Source: Kocuria turfanensis | Lineage (GTDB): Bacteria; Actinomycetota; Actinomycetes; Actinomycetales; Micrococcaceae | Direction of reading: 5' to 3' | NCBI RefSeq assembly: GCF_001580365.1 | Contig: NZ_CP014480.1 | Location: 744,001 to 808,000 of the forward strand | Length of the DNA stretch: 64,000 nucleotides | Shown here: in pieces, positions 48,328-56,061 of the stretch | How the letters are laid out: each line of letters begins with the position of its first letter | Position numbering within the stretch: position 1 is the first letter of the stretch | Position numbers and translations under genes: made by a program | Notes under the pieces: model-generated | The model's input: the letters and a program-made list of their open reading frames with translations, nothing else | The model's database searches: none | Told to the model about the DNA's origin: nothing

Positions 48328-48462
48328 TCAGTCGAGGTCGGCGGTGTCCCAGGTGATCACGCCGAGCGGGCGGTGCTGCTTCTCCTGCTCCTGGGCACAC
48401 GCCCAGCACCACGGCCCGTGGACGGGTGGCGCCCCGCACGGGCAGAGCCGGATCTGGGCCAT
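48328..48462 (-). CDS. 44-residue putative zinc-ribbon miniprotein
   Basis: This small ORF is supported by GAGGTGA seven bases before ATG at 48462 and by its cysteine spacing. Cysteines 7, 9, 19 and 22 form C-x-C-x9-C-x2-C with a histidine at 15, suitable for one structural zinc. The C-terminal half ('EKQHRPLGVITWDTADLD') ends in an acidic tail. I do not recognise a family. It lies upstream of ssb on the same strand, separated by the repeat region. Coding status is likely but not certain given the length. Confidence 0.6.
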   Translation of the reverse strand: MAQIRLCPCGAPPVHGPWCWACAQEQEKQHRPLGVITWDTADLD

Positions 48463-48775
48463 CGTGCTCACCTCGATGAACGTTGCAGCGGCCGGTCGGG
48501 CGGTGGCCCGCCGGACGTCATCCTGCGCGGGTGCCCTCACTCCTACTACCGGTGCGGGAGCCCCTGTGGATGCAGCGGGGACGTGACGGCCCGGTCGGGG
48601 ACTCCCCCGGCGGCCGTCGTCCGGGCAGGAACCCGCCCGCGCGGGGGTGGGTCCTGGCCGGGAGCGCCGGACGGAGCGACGTGGCCGGACCCGTGCCCGG
48701 TCCCGGGTGCCCGGCCCCAGGTGCAGTGCGGACGCCGGGACCGGGCCCGGAGCACGGCCCCGGCCCCGGCGTGCC
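48463..48775. other. Intergenic region upstream of the zinc-ribbon miniprotein
   Basis: No gene, tRNA or clear terminator is visible in these 313 bp. The sequence is very GC-rich with many short CCCGG/CCGGG runs. A TAGGAG stretch near 48545 on the minus strand could be a weak -10. Confidence 0.4.
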
Positions 48776-49006
48776 CTAGACGATGAGGCCCTGCCCGGTG
48801 ATGATGCCCCCCGTGCGGGTGTCCAGCTGGACGCAGTGGCTGTCGATGACGCTGCGGATGATGGCCTCCAGGCGGTCGGGGGCGATGTCCTCGTCGACGT
48901 GCCGCGCGATGAAGTCCTTGGTGTCCTCCGCGGCCTCCTCGACGGTCTCGTAGTGGTGGTGGCGGGCCCCTCCGCCCACCCACTGCCGGATGATGGTGAC
49001 GCTCAT
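48776..49006 (-). CDS. Small conserved-looking protein of unknown function (76 residues)
   Basis: ATG at 49006 has a strong GGGGAGGAACC ribosome site. The protein has an HHH-containing N-terminus ('WVGGGARHHHYETVEEA'), a helical acidic middle ('DTKDFIARHVDEDIAPDRLEAIIRSVID', key part FIARHVDEDIAPDRL) and a short beta-like end 'GGIITGQGLIV'. There is no membrane or signal segment. I cannot assign a family. It is isolated from its neighbours by more than 300 bp on each side. Confidence 0.7.
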   Translation of the reverse strand: MSVTIIRQWVGGGARHHHYETVEEAAEDTKDFIARHVDEDIAPDRLEAIIRSVIDSHCVQLDTRTGGIITGQGLIV

Positions 49007-49349
49007 GGTTCCTCCCCTGATCGGGTCCGCAGGCGTGGCCCTGGCCGCCCCGGGTCTCCCCTCCGGGGCGGCCACTCCGGCGAGCTGCAGCCGGGGTGAG
49101 CGAGGATCGTGCTCCCGGCTCGCCCGCCCTGCCGAGGGCGGTACGAGGCCGGGTGGGCCACGTCTCGCGGAACACCTCTTAACTTATGCGAATTCACCGA
49201 GTCGGGCTGTCCCCACTTCCGCCCCGCACGGCGGTCGGCGGTGCCACGACCGCACGGGCCGTGACCGCGCACAGCGGGGGTCGTCGCACGCCGACGGTGG
49301 GCACCGGTGCCGTGCGTCGCCGGGCGAGGCCGGCAGTCGCGGCGTGCGC
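49007..49349. other. Intergenic region with an AT-rich patch
   Basis: No gene is seen in these 343 bp. A patch at about 49177-49197 (CTTAACTTATGCGAATTC) is far more AT-rich than its surroundings. It could hold the promoter of the 76-residue gene (CATAAG or TTAAGA on the minus strand), about 170 bp before its start. Confidence 0.4.
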
Positions 49350-50387
49350 CTACTGCGGAGTCGGCGACACCGGGACCCGCGGGTCCAGGAGTCGCTTGGC
49401 GCGCAGCGCCGGCTTCTCCACGAGCGTCCACGACAGGAAGGCCAGGGGCAGCACCAAGACCACGGTGAGCACGATGTTCGCGGTCACGCCCCACGCCGCG
49501 GTGCCGAGCATGACCAGCAGCTGCTGGACGGGATAGGCGTAGATGTACACGCCGTAGGACAGGTCCGTGCGGGTCGTCCAGTGGTGGGAGGGCAGGGATC
49601 CGATGCCGAGGACCGCGACGGCGAGCGGGAACTGGCCGAACAGGTCCGCCCAGCCCTCGTTGGTCAGGACGAGGTACGCAACGACTGCGGCCGCCACGTG
49701 CCACGGGCGGGGTCTCCAGCGGTCGGCCCAGGCCCAGACGGCCGCCCCGGCCAGGAAGTAGCCGGCGAGCCGGAGCCCGTTGAGGTAGAGGGTGGTGGTG
49801 ACCTCCAGCGGGCCCTCGGCGAGCACGCGGAGGCCGATGACCGCCAGGGTCAGTGCGGGCAGGACCCACCGGGCTCGCCGGACGGCCACGGAGAGGCTGA
49901 GCACCGCGCCGAGGGCGAGATAGGCGACCGCTTCGTAGAACAGGGTCCACAGGGAGCCGTTCCACGCCCCGTCGACGGGAGCCCCGACGAGCGACCCGTC
50001 GATCTCCCACTGGGTGATCCTGAGCGCGCTGTTCGACAGCACGAAGCCCGCGGCCGAGCGCAGGTCGAAGGCCTGGCCGCCCAGGCGGGCGCCCAGGGGC
50101 GCGAAGATCGCCGCCACCACCAGGAGGCTGACCAGGAAGCCCGGATAGATGCGCAGGAGGCGTCGCCAGAGGTAGGGCACGAACTGTGTCCGCGTGCGGC
50201 TCTCCGCGATGAGATAACCGCTCACCAGGAAGAAGCCGTTGACCGCCACGTCCGAGAGCATCTCCAGTCCGTGGCCGGAGGCACCGGTGAGCGGCCACGC
50301 GTGGCCGAGGATGACCATGGCCGCGAACACGATGCGGACGGCGTTGAGAAGGTTGTGACGGCTGCTGAGCCGATCCTTGAGTGTCAT
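49350..50387 (-). CDS. Acyltransferase 3 family membrane protein
   Basis: AT3 proteins O-acylate sugars of surface polymers. The 345-residue protein has about ten membrane helices, the N-terminal 'LNAVRIVFAAMVILGHAWPL' with the family histidine, 'GFFLVSGYLI' and 'RRLLRIYP', the AT3 signature. It lacks the SGNH domain seen in longer OafA proteins. ATG at 50387 is used. The gene stands alone beside tRNA-Arg, and its codon use looks slightly less GC-extreme than the core genes around it. The acceptor is unknown; the mannosyltransferase across the tRNA suggests cell-envelope lipomannan as one candidate, by inference only. Confidence 0.88.
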   Translation of the reverse strand: MTLKDRLSSRHNLLNAVRIVFAAMVILGHAWPLTGASGHGLEMLSDVAVNGFFLVSGYLIAESRTRTQFVPYLWRRLLRIYPGFLVSLLVVAAIFAPLGARLGGQAFDLRSAAGFVLSNSALRITQWEIDGSLVGAPVDGAWNGSLWTLFYEAVAYLALGAVLSLSVAVRRARWVLPALTLAVIGLRVLAEGPLEVTTTLYLNGLRLAGYFLAGAAVWAWADRWRPRPWHVAAAVVAYLVLTNEGWADLFGQFPLAVAVLGIGSLPSHHWTTRTDLSYGVYIYAYPVQQLLVMLGTAAWGVTANIVLTVVLVLPLAFLSWTLVEKPALRAKRLLDPRVPVSPTPQ

Positions 50388-50671
50388 GAGCGGCAGGACT
50401 CTCTGCGAGGGACCTCACCCGACCCCACGGGTGAGGACCGTATTCTCACATGCAAACGCCTGAAGCGCCATCACGATCGCACGGCATGACGAGGAGGCGA
50501 CCCGCCGGCGGAGGAACCGGCGGTCACCGCGCCGACCGGCCGGACCCGCACCGGCGCCGCCGGCGGCCACCGGGCCGCCCCGTCCGCGCTCACCCGCGGC
50601 CTCCGGCCGCGGCAGGCTGCTTCCGTGCCGACGACGGGGGGCTATGGCCTGTCCGACCAGTCGTTCTCCGG

Positions 50672-50744
50672 TGCCCCAGGAGGGAGTCGAACCCCCGACC
50701 AAGAGATTAGAAGGCTCCTGCTCTATCCACTGAGCTACTGAGGC
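50672..50744 (-). tRNA. tRNA-Arg (anticodon TCT)
   Basis: The 73-nt cloverleaf has acceptor GCCTCAG paired to CTGGGGC, the loop CTTCTAA giving TCT, and a GGTTCGACTCC T-arm. The anticodon stem has a C-T mismatch at the pair next to the loop (31-39). No complete CCA is encoded. Confidence 0.93.
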
Positions 50745-50813
50745 GGGCCGCCCGGGTCCGTGTCCCGGGCGCCGCGGACGAGTTTACCAACTCGCGGCGC
50801 CCGGCACGCGAGC

Positions 50814-52376
50814 TCAGATGACGGCGCTCTGCACCGGGGGCTCGGAGCGGCCGCGGAGCCTGCGTCCGGTCGCGGGGTCGAGGAACCACAGGTACACCCC
50901 GTAGGACAGCGCCACGACCGCCGCGATCAGCCGGCCGGAGCTCAGGTCGAGGTCCAGGTACGGGAAGACGTCGAGCTGGTCCGAGACCGCGTAGATCATG
51001 AAGAAGACGGTGAGGAAGAACAGGACGTCCACCTGCCAGTCGCTGCGGATGCCCGTGACCGCGAAGAGCGGGATGAGCCAGACCACGTACCAGGCCTGGA
51101 TCATCGGGGAGAACAGCACGATGGCCGCGAACGCCCAGGTCAGACGGCGGATGATCCGCTCGTCGCGGCCCGTGAACATCAGCCACAGGATGATCGGCAC
51201 GGCCAGCGCCTGCCCGATCGAGTGGACCGTGCCGCGCCACTGCCCGGCGTCGGCCCCCACAGCGGCGGCCAGGGCCGACGCCAGCCCGCCCAGGAAGCCC
51301 ACGGGGGCGTACCAGATGGACACCGAGCCCGGAGTGGACATCGCGGCGACCCAGCCGAAGCCGAAGCCGTTGACCAGGCCCATCAGCCAGAGCAGGGCCA
51401 GGGCGTAGACGAGGGTGAGGAACCACGCCACGAAGCGGCGCGTCCACGAGGCGTTCTTCCCGGCCCAGAGCAGACCGATGAAGGGCAGGAAGACGAGCGT
51501 GATGGGCTTGACGGCCACGGAGAGGGTGACGAGCGCCGTGCCGGCCAGCCCGCCCTTCCAGTTCCGGTGCACCGCGGCCACGTAGGTGCCGGCCAGGGCC
51601 AGGGCGATCATGATCGCGTCGTTGTGCACGGAGACGATGAAGTTGGTGAGGAACAGGGGGTTGGCCACGCTGAGCCACAGGGCCCGGGCGGGATTGATCC
51701 CGTGCAGCCGCGCCAGCCGCGGGATCAGCCACATGCAGGCGATCACGGCCAGCACGCACATCGCCCGGAACCACAGCACGGCCGCGTCCGGGTTCGCCCC
51801 GGTCACGGCCACCACGAGCTGCTCCAGCCACAGGAACAGGGGCCCGTAGGGCGGCGGCGACTCGGACCACATCTGGTCGGCGCCGAGCTGGAAGAAGTTG
51901 TCGATCGTGGAGACGCCGTGCTCGTAGGGATTGAGCCCGCTGGCCATCACCCGGCCCTGGCCGATGTAGGAGTACACGTCCCGGCTGAACAGGGGGATGG
52001 TCACGAGCATGGGCGCCGACCAGGCGGCGATGGCGATGAGCACCCACCGCCCGCTGCCGGGACCCCACCGGTTGAGCTTCTGGCCCAGCCGCAGCCACTC
52101 CCGGATCAGCAGCATCCCGCCCATCGCCAGCAGGAGGATCGATACGATCGCGCCCGCGGTGGTGAAGCGCATGGCGATGATGACCGGCACCTGGCGCAGC
52201 GGGGAGACGGAGGCGAGCCAGCCGACGCCCAGGGAGCCGACGAAGAGCATGAGCGAGCCGACGGTGCCCATGAGCACGGTGCGGAGCAGGGAGCCGGAGA
52301 CGGACCGGGAGCCGTCGGGGCCCGCCAGCGGTTCGGCGCCCTCGCCCGGCGCCGGCGTCCTCGAAGTGGTCTGCAC
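50814..52376 (-). CDS. mptB: Alpha-1,6-mannosyltransferase, MptB-like
   Basis: This polyprenol-phosphomannose-dependent GT-C mannosyltransferase builds the lipomannan backbone. The 520-residue protein has about 12 membrane helices, the GT-C catalytic acidic loop near 'LFSRDVYSYIGQGRVM' (Asp after the first long loop), 'GLNPYEHG', 'SPPPYGPLF', and 'SVHNDAIMIALALAG'. GTG at 52376, with GGGAGAGCA upstream, gives a 35-residue cytoplasmic N-terminus; an open frame further up is not used. It is divergent from orn. Micrococcaceae make lipomannans, which fits. Confidence 0.88.
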   Translation of the reverse strand: MQTTSRTPAPGEGAEPLAGPDGSRSVSGSLLRTVLMGTVGSLMLFVGSLGVGWLASVSPLRQVPVIIAMRFTTAGAIVSILLLAMGGMLLIREWLRLGQKLNRWGPGSGRWVLIAIAAWSAPMLVTIPLFSRDVYSYIGQGRVMASGLNPYEHGVSTIDNFFQLGADQMWSESPPPYGPLFLWLEQLVVAVTGANPDAAVLWFRAMCVLAVIACMWLIPRLARLHGINPARALWLSVANPLFLTNFIVSVHNDAIMIALALAGTYVAAVHRNWKGGLAGTALVTLSVAVKPITLVFLPFIGLLWAGKNASWTRRFVAWFLTLVYALALLWLMGLVNGFGFGWVAAMSTPGSVSIWYAPVGFLGGLASALAAAVGADAGQWRGTVHSIGQALAVPIILWLMFTGRDERIIRRLTWAFAAIVLFSPMIQAWYVVWLIPLFAVTGIRSDWQVDVLFFLTVFFMIYAVSDQLDVFPYLDLDLSSGRLIAAVVALSYGVYLWFLDPATGRRLRGRSEPPVQSAVI

Positions 52377-52519
52377 TGCTCTCCCGATGCGCCCGTCCGG
52401 TGGCTGCGGGCGGCCGCGGCTGGGCGCAGCGCGGACCCGTGGTCGCCCCGATCCTATCGTCGCCGACGGGAGAGCACCCGGCAGGGCCGTGCGCGGGAGG
52501 CGGCGTCGGGCCGGCACGG

Positions 52520-52525
52520 TAGATT
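52520..52525 (+). promoter_or_regulatory. -10 element (TAGATT) for a leaderless orn transcript
   Basis: TAGATT ends six bases before the GTG at 52532. Confidence 0.55.
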
Positions 52526-52531
52526 GTCGGG

Positions 52532-53149
52532 GTGGCTACTTCCAACGGACGCATTGTGTGGATCGACTGCGAGATGACGGGGCTGTCCCTCGAGGAGGAC
52601 GCCCTCATCGAGGTCGCGGCCCTCGTGACCGACGACGAGCTGAACGTCCTCGGCGAGGGCGTCGACGTGGTGATCCGCCCCAGTGACGAGGCCCTGGCGC
52701 AGATGGGCGACTTCGTGCGGAACATGCACACGGCGTCCAAGCTGCTCGACGAGCTGCCCTCCGGCCTGACGATGGAGCAGGCCCAGGAGCAGGTCCTCGC
52801 CTACATCCGGCAGTGGGTGCCCGAACCGGGCAAGGCCCCGCTGGGCGGCAACTCCGTGGGCACGGACCGCACCTTCCTGGTCCGGGACATGCCGCAGGTC
52901 GTGGAGCACCTGCACTACCGCGTGATCGACGTCTCCACCATCAAGGAGCTCTCCCGCCGCTGGTTCCCGCGCGCCTACTTCCAGGCCCCGCCGAAGACCG
53001 GCAACCACCGGGCGCTGGGCGACATCCGCGACTCGATCGACGAGCTGCGCTACTACCGCCAGGCCGTCTTCGCCCCCGAGCCGGGGCCCGACTCCGAGAC
53101 CGCCCGGGCCATCGCCGCGGAGATCGCCGGGTCCCGCACCGGCGCCTGA
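52532..53149 (+). CDS. orn: Oligoribonuclease
   Basis: Orn degrades 2-5 nt RNAs and pGpG to mononucleotides. The 205-residue DEDDh exonuclease has D12 and E14 in 'WIDCEMTGL', 'NSVGTDRTFLVRDMP' and 'NHRALGDIRDSIDELRYYR' with the catalytic His and Asp. GTG at 52532 follows a -10 by six bases with no Shine-Dalgarno. It precedes tRNA-His, which has its own promoter. Confidence 0.96.
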   Translation: MATSNGRIVWIDCEMTGLSLEEDALIEVAALVTDDELNVLGEGVDVVIRPSDEALAQMGDFVRNMHTASKLLDELPSGLTMEQAQEQVLAYIRQWVPEPGKAPLGGNSVGTDRTFLVRDMPQVVEHLHYRVIDVSTIKELSRRWFPRAYFQAPPKTGNHRALGDIRDSIDELRYYRQAVFAPEPGPDSETARAIAAEIAGSRTGA

Positions 53150-53217
53150 ACGACCGGGTCCGCGCCCGCCCCGCCGAGGCCGTGGCCGACGTGGTCGGGT
53201 GCGGTCCGGGAATGCGG

Positions 53218-53223
53218 TACACT
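53218..53223 (+). promoter_or_regulatory. -10 element (TACACT) of tRNA-His
   Basis: TACACT lies 46 bp before the mature tRNA-His end. It is a good -10, though the -35 is poorly conserved. Confidence 0.55.
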
Positions 53224-53269
53224 CGTATGCGTTGCCCAGCGGAAGCACGGTCTTCCGGCGGGCGTTCAT

Positions 53270-53344
53270 GGTGGGCGTAGCTCAGTTCGGCAGAGCGCCT
53301 GGTTGTGGTCCAGGAGGTCGCGGGTTCAACCCCCGTCGCTCACC
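53270..53344 (+). tRNA. tRNA-His (anticodon GTG)
   Basis: The cloverleaf has the histidine-specific extra G(-1) at 53270 opposite discriminator C at 53344, the anticodon loop TTGTGGT giving GTG, and a GGTTCAACCCC T-arm. No CCA is encoded. Confidence 0.96.
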
Positions 53345-53350
53345 CGCTGT

Positions 53351-53384
53351 GAAAGGCCGTCCCGAGGACTCGGGGCGGCCTTTC
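53351..53384 (+). terminator. Terminator of tRNA-His
   Basis: A 15-bp stem with one wobble pair (53351-53365 with 53370-53384), loop GGAC, starts 6 bp after the tRNA. Confidence 0.8.
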
Positions 53385-53444
53385 GTCGTTCCCGCCCCGG
53401 CTCGCGCAGGGGCGAAGCCCCCGGCAAGTCGAAGGAAGTGCGTC

Positions 53445-54017
53445 ATGGCCATCCGCCCCGTGGTGATCACCGGCAACCCCGTCCTGCACCGCCCCGCCGC
53501 CAAGGTGACGGCGTTCGACGACGCGCTGCGCGCCCTCGTCGAGGACATGTACGAGACCATGGACGCCGCCCACGGCGTGGGTCTGGCCGCCCCGCAGATC
53601 GGCGTGGGCCTGCGGATCTTCACCTACGCGTTCCCGAACGACGACGGGGTCCCGCCGCGCGGGGTGCTCGTGAACCCCGTGCTGACCCTCGGCCGGGTCT
53701 CCCAGGACGCCCCGGACCCGGACGAGGAGTCCGAGGGCTGCCTCTCCGTGCCCGGCTACAGCTGGCCGCTCAAGCGCGCGGACTGGGTCCGGGTGGCCGG
53801 GGTCGACACCGCGGGAGCGCCGGTGGCCTTCGAGGCCAACGGCTGGTTCGCCCGGGTGATGCAGCACGAGTACGACCACCTGGACGGCAAGCTCTACCTG
53901 GACCGGCTCAACGACAAGTGGGCCCGCAAGGCCCGCAGGGCGGTCAAGGCGGAGGGCTGGGGCCGGGACGGCCACAGCTGGACCCCGGGGGTCGACGAGG
54001 ACCCGTTCGGGCACTGA
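53445..54017 (+). CDS. def: Peptide deformylase
   Basis: This metalloenzyme removes the formyl group from nascent proteins. The 190-residue protein has all three motifs: 'GVGLAAPQIG' (44-53), 'EGCLSVPG' with metal ligand C99, and 'QHEYDHLDG' with H141, E142 and H145. ATG at 53445 follows GAAGGAAG. It converges with yaaA, and the two stop codons lie in one shared hairpin. Confidence 0.96.
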   Translation: MAIRPVVITGNPVLHRPAAKVTAFDDALRALVEDMYETMDAAHGVGLAAPQIGVGLRIFTYAFPNDDGVPPRGVLVNPVLTLGRVSQDAPDPDEESEGCLSVPGYSWPLKRADWVRVAGVDTAGAPVAFEANGWFARVMQHEYDHLDGKLYLDRLNDKWARKARRAVKAEGWGRDGHSWTPGVDEDPFGH

Positions 54018-54037
54018 GCCGGCGGGGACGGCTCAGT
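54013..54037. terminator. Shared hairpin containing both stop codons of def and yaaA
   Basis: A perfect 9-bp stem (54013-54021 with 54029-54037, loop GCGGGGA) includes the def TGA (54015-54017) and the yaaA TGA (54035-54033). It is a compact bidirectional terminator candidate. Confidence 0.6.
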
Positions 54038-54806
54038 CCCCGGGCAGCACCAGCACGAGCTCCCCGGCCGAGCGGGCCGTGGGCTCCCGGAGCTCCGCCC
54101 GCCAGCGCTCCCCGGCTGCCGCCAGCAGGTCCTGCGGCGTCGCGACGCACTCGCCGCCGGCGGCGCGCTGCACCAGGTGACGGGCGAGCAGCCCGCGGGT
54201 GTGCTTGGCCATGTGCGAGACGACCGTGCGCGTCCCGCCCCGCTCCCGGACGACCTTGACCCCGACCGTCCGCTCCCGGGGAGCACGCCACGCGGCGGCG
54301 TAGGCGGCCGAGCGGCAGTCGACCACGAGACGGTCCTCCGCGGCGGGTCCGAGCGCGGCGGGCAGGTGGCGCTTCCAGTGGGCCGCGAGCTTGCCCAGCC
54401 GGGGCAGTTCCGCCCCCATCGACAGCCGGTAGGCCGGGATCCGGTCCGTGGGCCGCACCGCGCCCCACAGGGCGGAGACGACGACGAGGGAGGCCGCCGC
54501 CGCCTCCTGCTGCCCGGCCGTGAGCCCCGCCGGGTCCAGGGCGTCGTAGAGCACCCCGGTGTAGACGTGCAGCGCCGGTGCCGCGGGCTCGGCGCCGAGA
54601 CGGGTGTTGCGCTCGACCTCCCCGCGCAGCCGCTCCCCCACGCCCAGCACCTCCAGGGCGTCCGCTCGGGCGCTCGCGCTCGCCAGCTCGGCGAGGACCT
54701 GCTCACGGGCGGGTGTGAGCTCGGGAAAGGCGAGGGCCTTGGTGTCGACGGGCTCGCCGGAGCCGGGGGCGGTCTTGGTCTCGGAGGGGGGCAGCAGGAT
54801 CAGCAC
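54033..54806 (-). CDS. yaaA: Peroxide stress protein YaaA (DUF328)
   Basis: YaaA lowers free iron and DNA damage during peroxide stress in E. coli. The 257-residue protein has the family start 'LILLPPSETKT', 'LHVYTGVLYDALD', 'ALWGAVRPTDRIPAYRLSMG' (second part RIPAYRLSMG) and 'VVDCRSAAYAA'. GTG at 54806 lies seven bases after TAGACT, so it is probably leaderless; the frame is open far upstream across the rnpB region but not as protein. Confidence 0.92.
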   Translation of the reverse strand: MLILLPPSETKTAPGSGEPVDTKALAFPELTPAREQVLAELASASARADALEVLGVGERLRGEVERNTRLGAEPAAPALHVYTGVLYDALDPAGLTAGQQEAAAASLVVVSALWGAVRPTDRIPAYRLSMGAELPRLGKLAAHWKRHLPAALGPAAEDRLVVDCRSAAYAAAWRAPRERTVGVKVVRERGGTRTVVSHMAKHTRGLLARHLVQRAAGGECVATPQDLLAAAGERWRAELREPTARSAGELVLVLPGD

Positions 54807-54813
54807 CCGCAGA

Positions 54814-54819
54814 AGTCTA
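54814..54819 (-). promoter_or_regulatory. -10 element (TAGACT) for a leaderless yaaA transcript
   Basis: TAGACT ends seven bases before the GTG at 54806. Confidence 0.55.
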
Positions 54820-54893
54820 GTGACCCGCGCGGCCGGTGGCGCCGGGCCCGGTCGCCGGACCCTGTCACGGGTCCGGGCAGGATCCCGGGCGGG

Positions 54894-54899
54894 TAGGAT
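54894..54899 (+). promoter_or_regulatory. -10 element (TAGGAT) of rnpB
   Basis: TAGGAT lies 7 bp before the first base of the RNase P RNA P1 helix. Confidence 0.7.
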
Positions 54900-54906
54900 G
54901 GACGGC

Positions 54907-55300
54907 GGACAGGCCGGCCGGGTGACCGCGGGCCGCGACCTCCGGGTCGTCGGCGCGAGGAAAGTCCGGGCTCCGCAGAGCAGGATGGTGGGCAACGCCC
55001 ACTCGGGGGAACCCGCAGGAAAGTGCCACAGAAAACAGACCGCCCGCCCCCGGTCCGTCCGGGCAGCGGGTGAGGGTGAAAAGGTGGTGTAAGAGACCAC
55101 CAGCGCGCCGGGTGACCGGCGCGGCTCGGTAAACCCCATCCGGAGCAAGGCCAGACAGGGTGCGCCCGAGGGCTGCTCGCCCGAGCACCCGGGTAGGCCG
55201 CTGGAGCCCGTCGGCAACGGCGGGCCTAGATGGATGGTCACCAGCACGGCCCGGGCGACCGGCCGTGTGCACAGAACCCGGCTTACAGGCCGGCCTGTCC
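54907..55300 (+). ncRNA. rnpB: RNase P RNA (bacterial class A)
   Basis: This is the catalytic RNA that trims tRNA 5' leaders. The ends form helix P1 (GGACAGGCCGGCC with GGCCGGCCTGTCC). Inside are the conserved GAGGAAAGTCCGGGCTC near 54957, AACCCGCAGGAAAGTGCCACAGAAA, GGGTGAAAAGGTG, GGTAAACCCCATC, AGATGGATGGTC and the terminal CAGAACCCGGCTTACAG (each given in part). The exact 5' and 3' ends are set by P1 and may differ by a few bases. Confidence 0.96.
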
Positions 55301-55326
55301 CTCGTTCCTCCCCGGCCCGCCGGCGG

Positions 55327-56061
55327 TCAGCCGCGGACCAGGATCACCCCGCACTCCGGGCAGGTGAGGACCTCGTCCTCGGCCGCCGCCCGGAAGGTCG
55401 CGGCGTCCGTGGGGCTCAGCGCGGTCCCGCACGACCCGCACACGCTGCCGCGCAGCTCCGCGGCCGCCGGGCGCTCCGTGCCGCGGCCGGTGCGGATCTT
55501 CTCGTACCGGGCGACCAGCGCGGGTGCGCCCACGGCCTGCGCCGCGGCCGCGCGCGTGGCCGCCAGTTCCTCGCGCTCCGCCGTGAGTGCCTGCCCCTCC
55601 TCGTCCCGGGCGGCCACGCGCCGCCGGGCGTCAGCGTCCGCCGCCCTGAGCCGCGGGGTGATGCGGGCGCGGTGCTCCGCCGCGTCGTCGAGCTCCTGCA
55701 TGAGCTCCAGCTCCGCCTCCTCCGCCGCTGCCAGCTGGCGGGTGCGGGTGTCGATCTCGTGCTGCAGCCCCATGAGGTCCTTGGCGGTCCCGCCCTGCTC
55801 CAGGCGGCGGCGGTCCTTCTCGATGGAGGCCTGGACGCGGGCGACCTTCTCCTCCGCCGCGGCCAGCCGCTGCCGGATGTCCTGCTCCCCGGCGTCGAGA
55901 TCCTTGGCCGCGGCGATGGCCCGGGCCCGCAGCTGCAGCGCGGCGGCGACCTCGGGATCGGCCCTCAGCTCCGCGATCCGGGCCGCGATGCGGCGCAGCC
56001 GGGCGTCGACGCGCTCGAGCTCCAGGAGCGCTCGTTGCTGTTCGGGCGTGGCGGTGCTCAT
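55327..56061 (-). CDS. Coiled-coil protein with C-terminal C4 zinc ribbon
   Basis: The 244-residue protein is mostly a long helical hairpin (about 8-180, heptad-rich, charged) followed by a zinc ribbon with CGSCG and CPECG cysteine pairs at the C-terminus. This layout matches the CT398/FlgZ-like family, conserved beside Nif3-family genes in actinobacteria; function is not settled. The 'RRLEQGGTAKDLMGLQHEIDTRTRQL' segment (key part KDLMGLQHEI) is the conserved hinge. ATG at 56061 overlaps the Nif3 stop by 4 bp. Confidence 0.85.
   Translation of the reverse strand: MSTATPEQQRALLELERVDARLRRIAARIAELRADPEVAAALQLRARAIAAAKDLDAGEQDIRQRLAAAEEKVARVQASIEKDRRRLEQGGTAKDLMGLQHEIDTRTRQLAAAEEAELELMQELDDAAEHRARITPRLRAADADARRRVAARDEEGQALTAEREELAATRAAAAQAVGAPALVARYEKIRTGRGTERPAAAELRGSVCGSCGTALSPTDAATFRAAAEDEVLTCPECGVILVRG

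Noticed and set aside
50388..50744. Integration site of a genomic island at tRNA-Arg
   Set aside because: No integrase and no direct repeat of the tRNA 3' end were found in the window.
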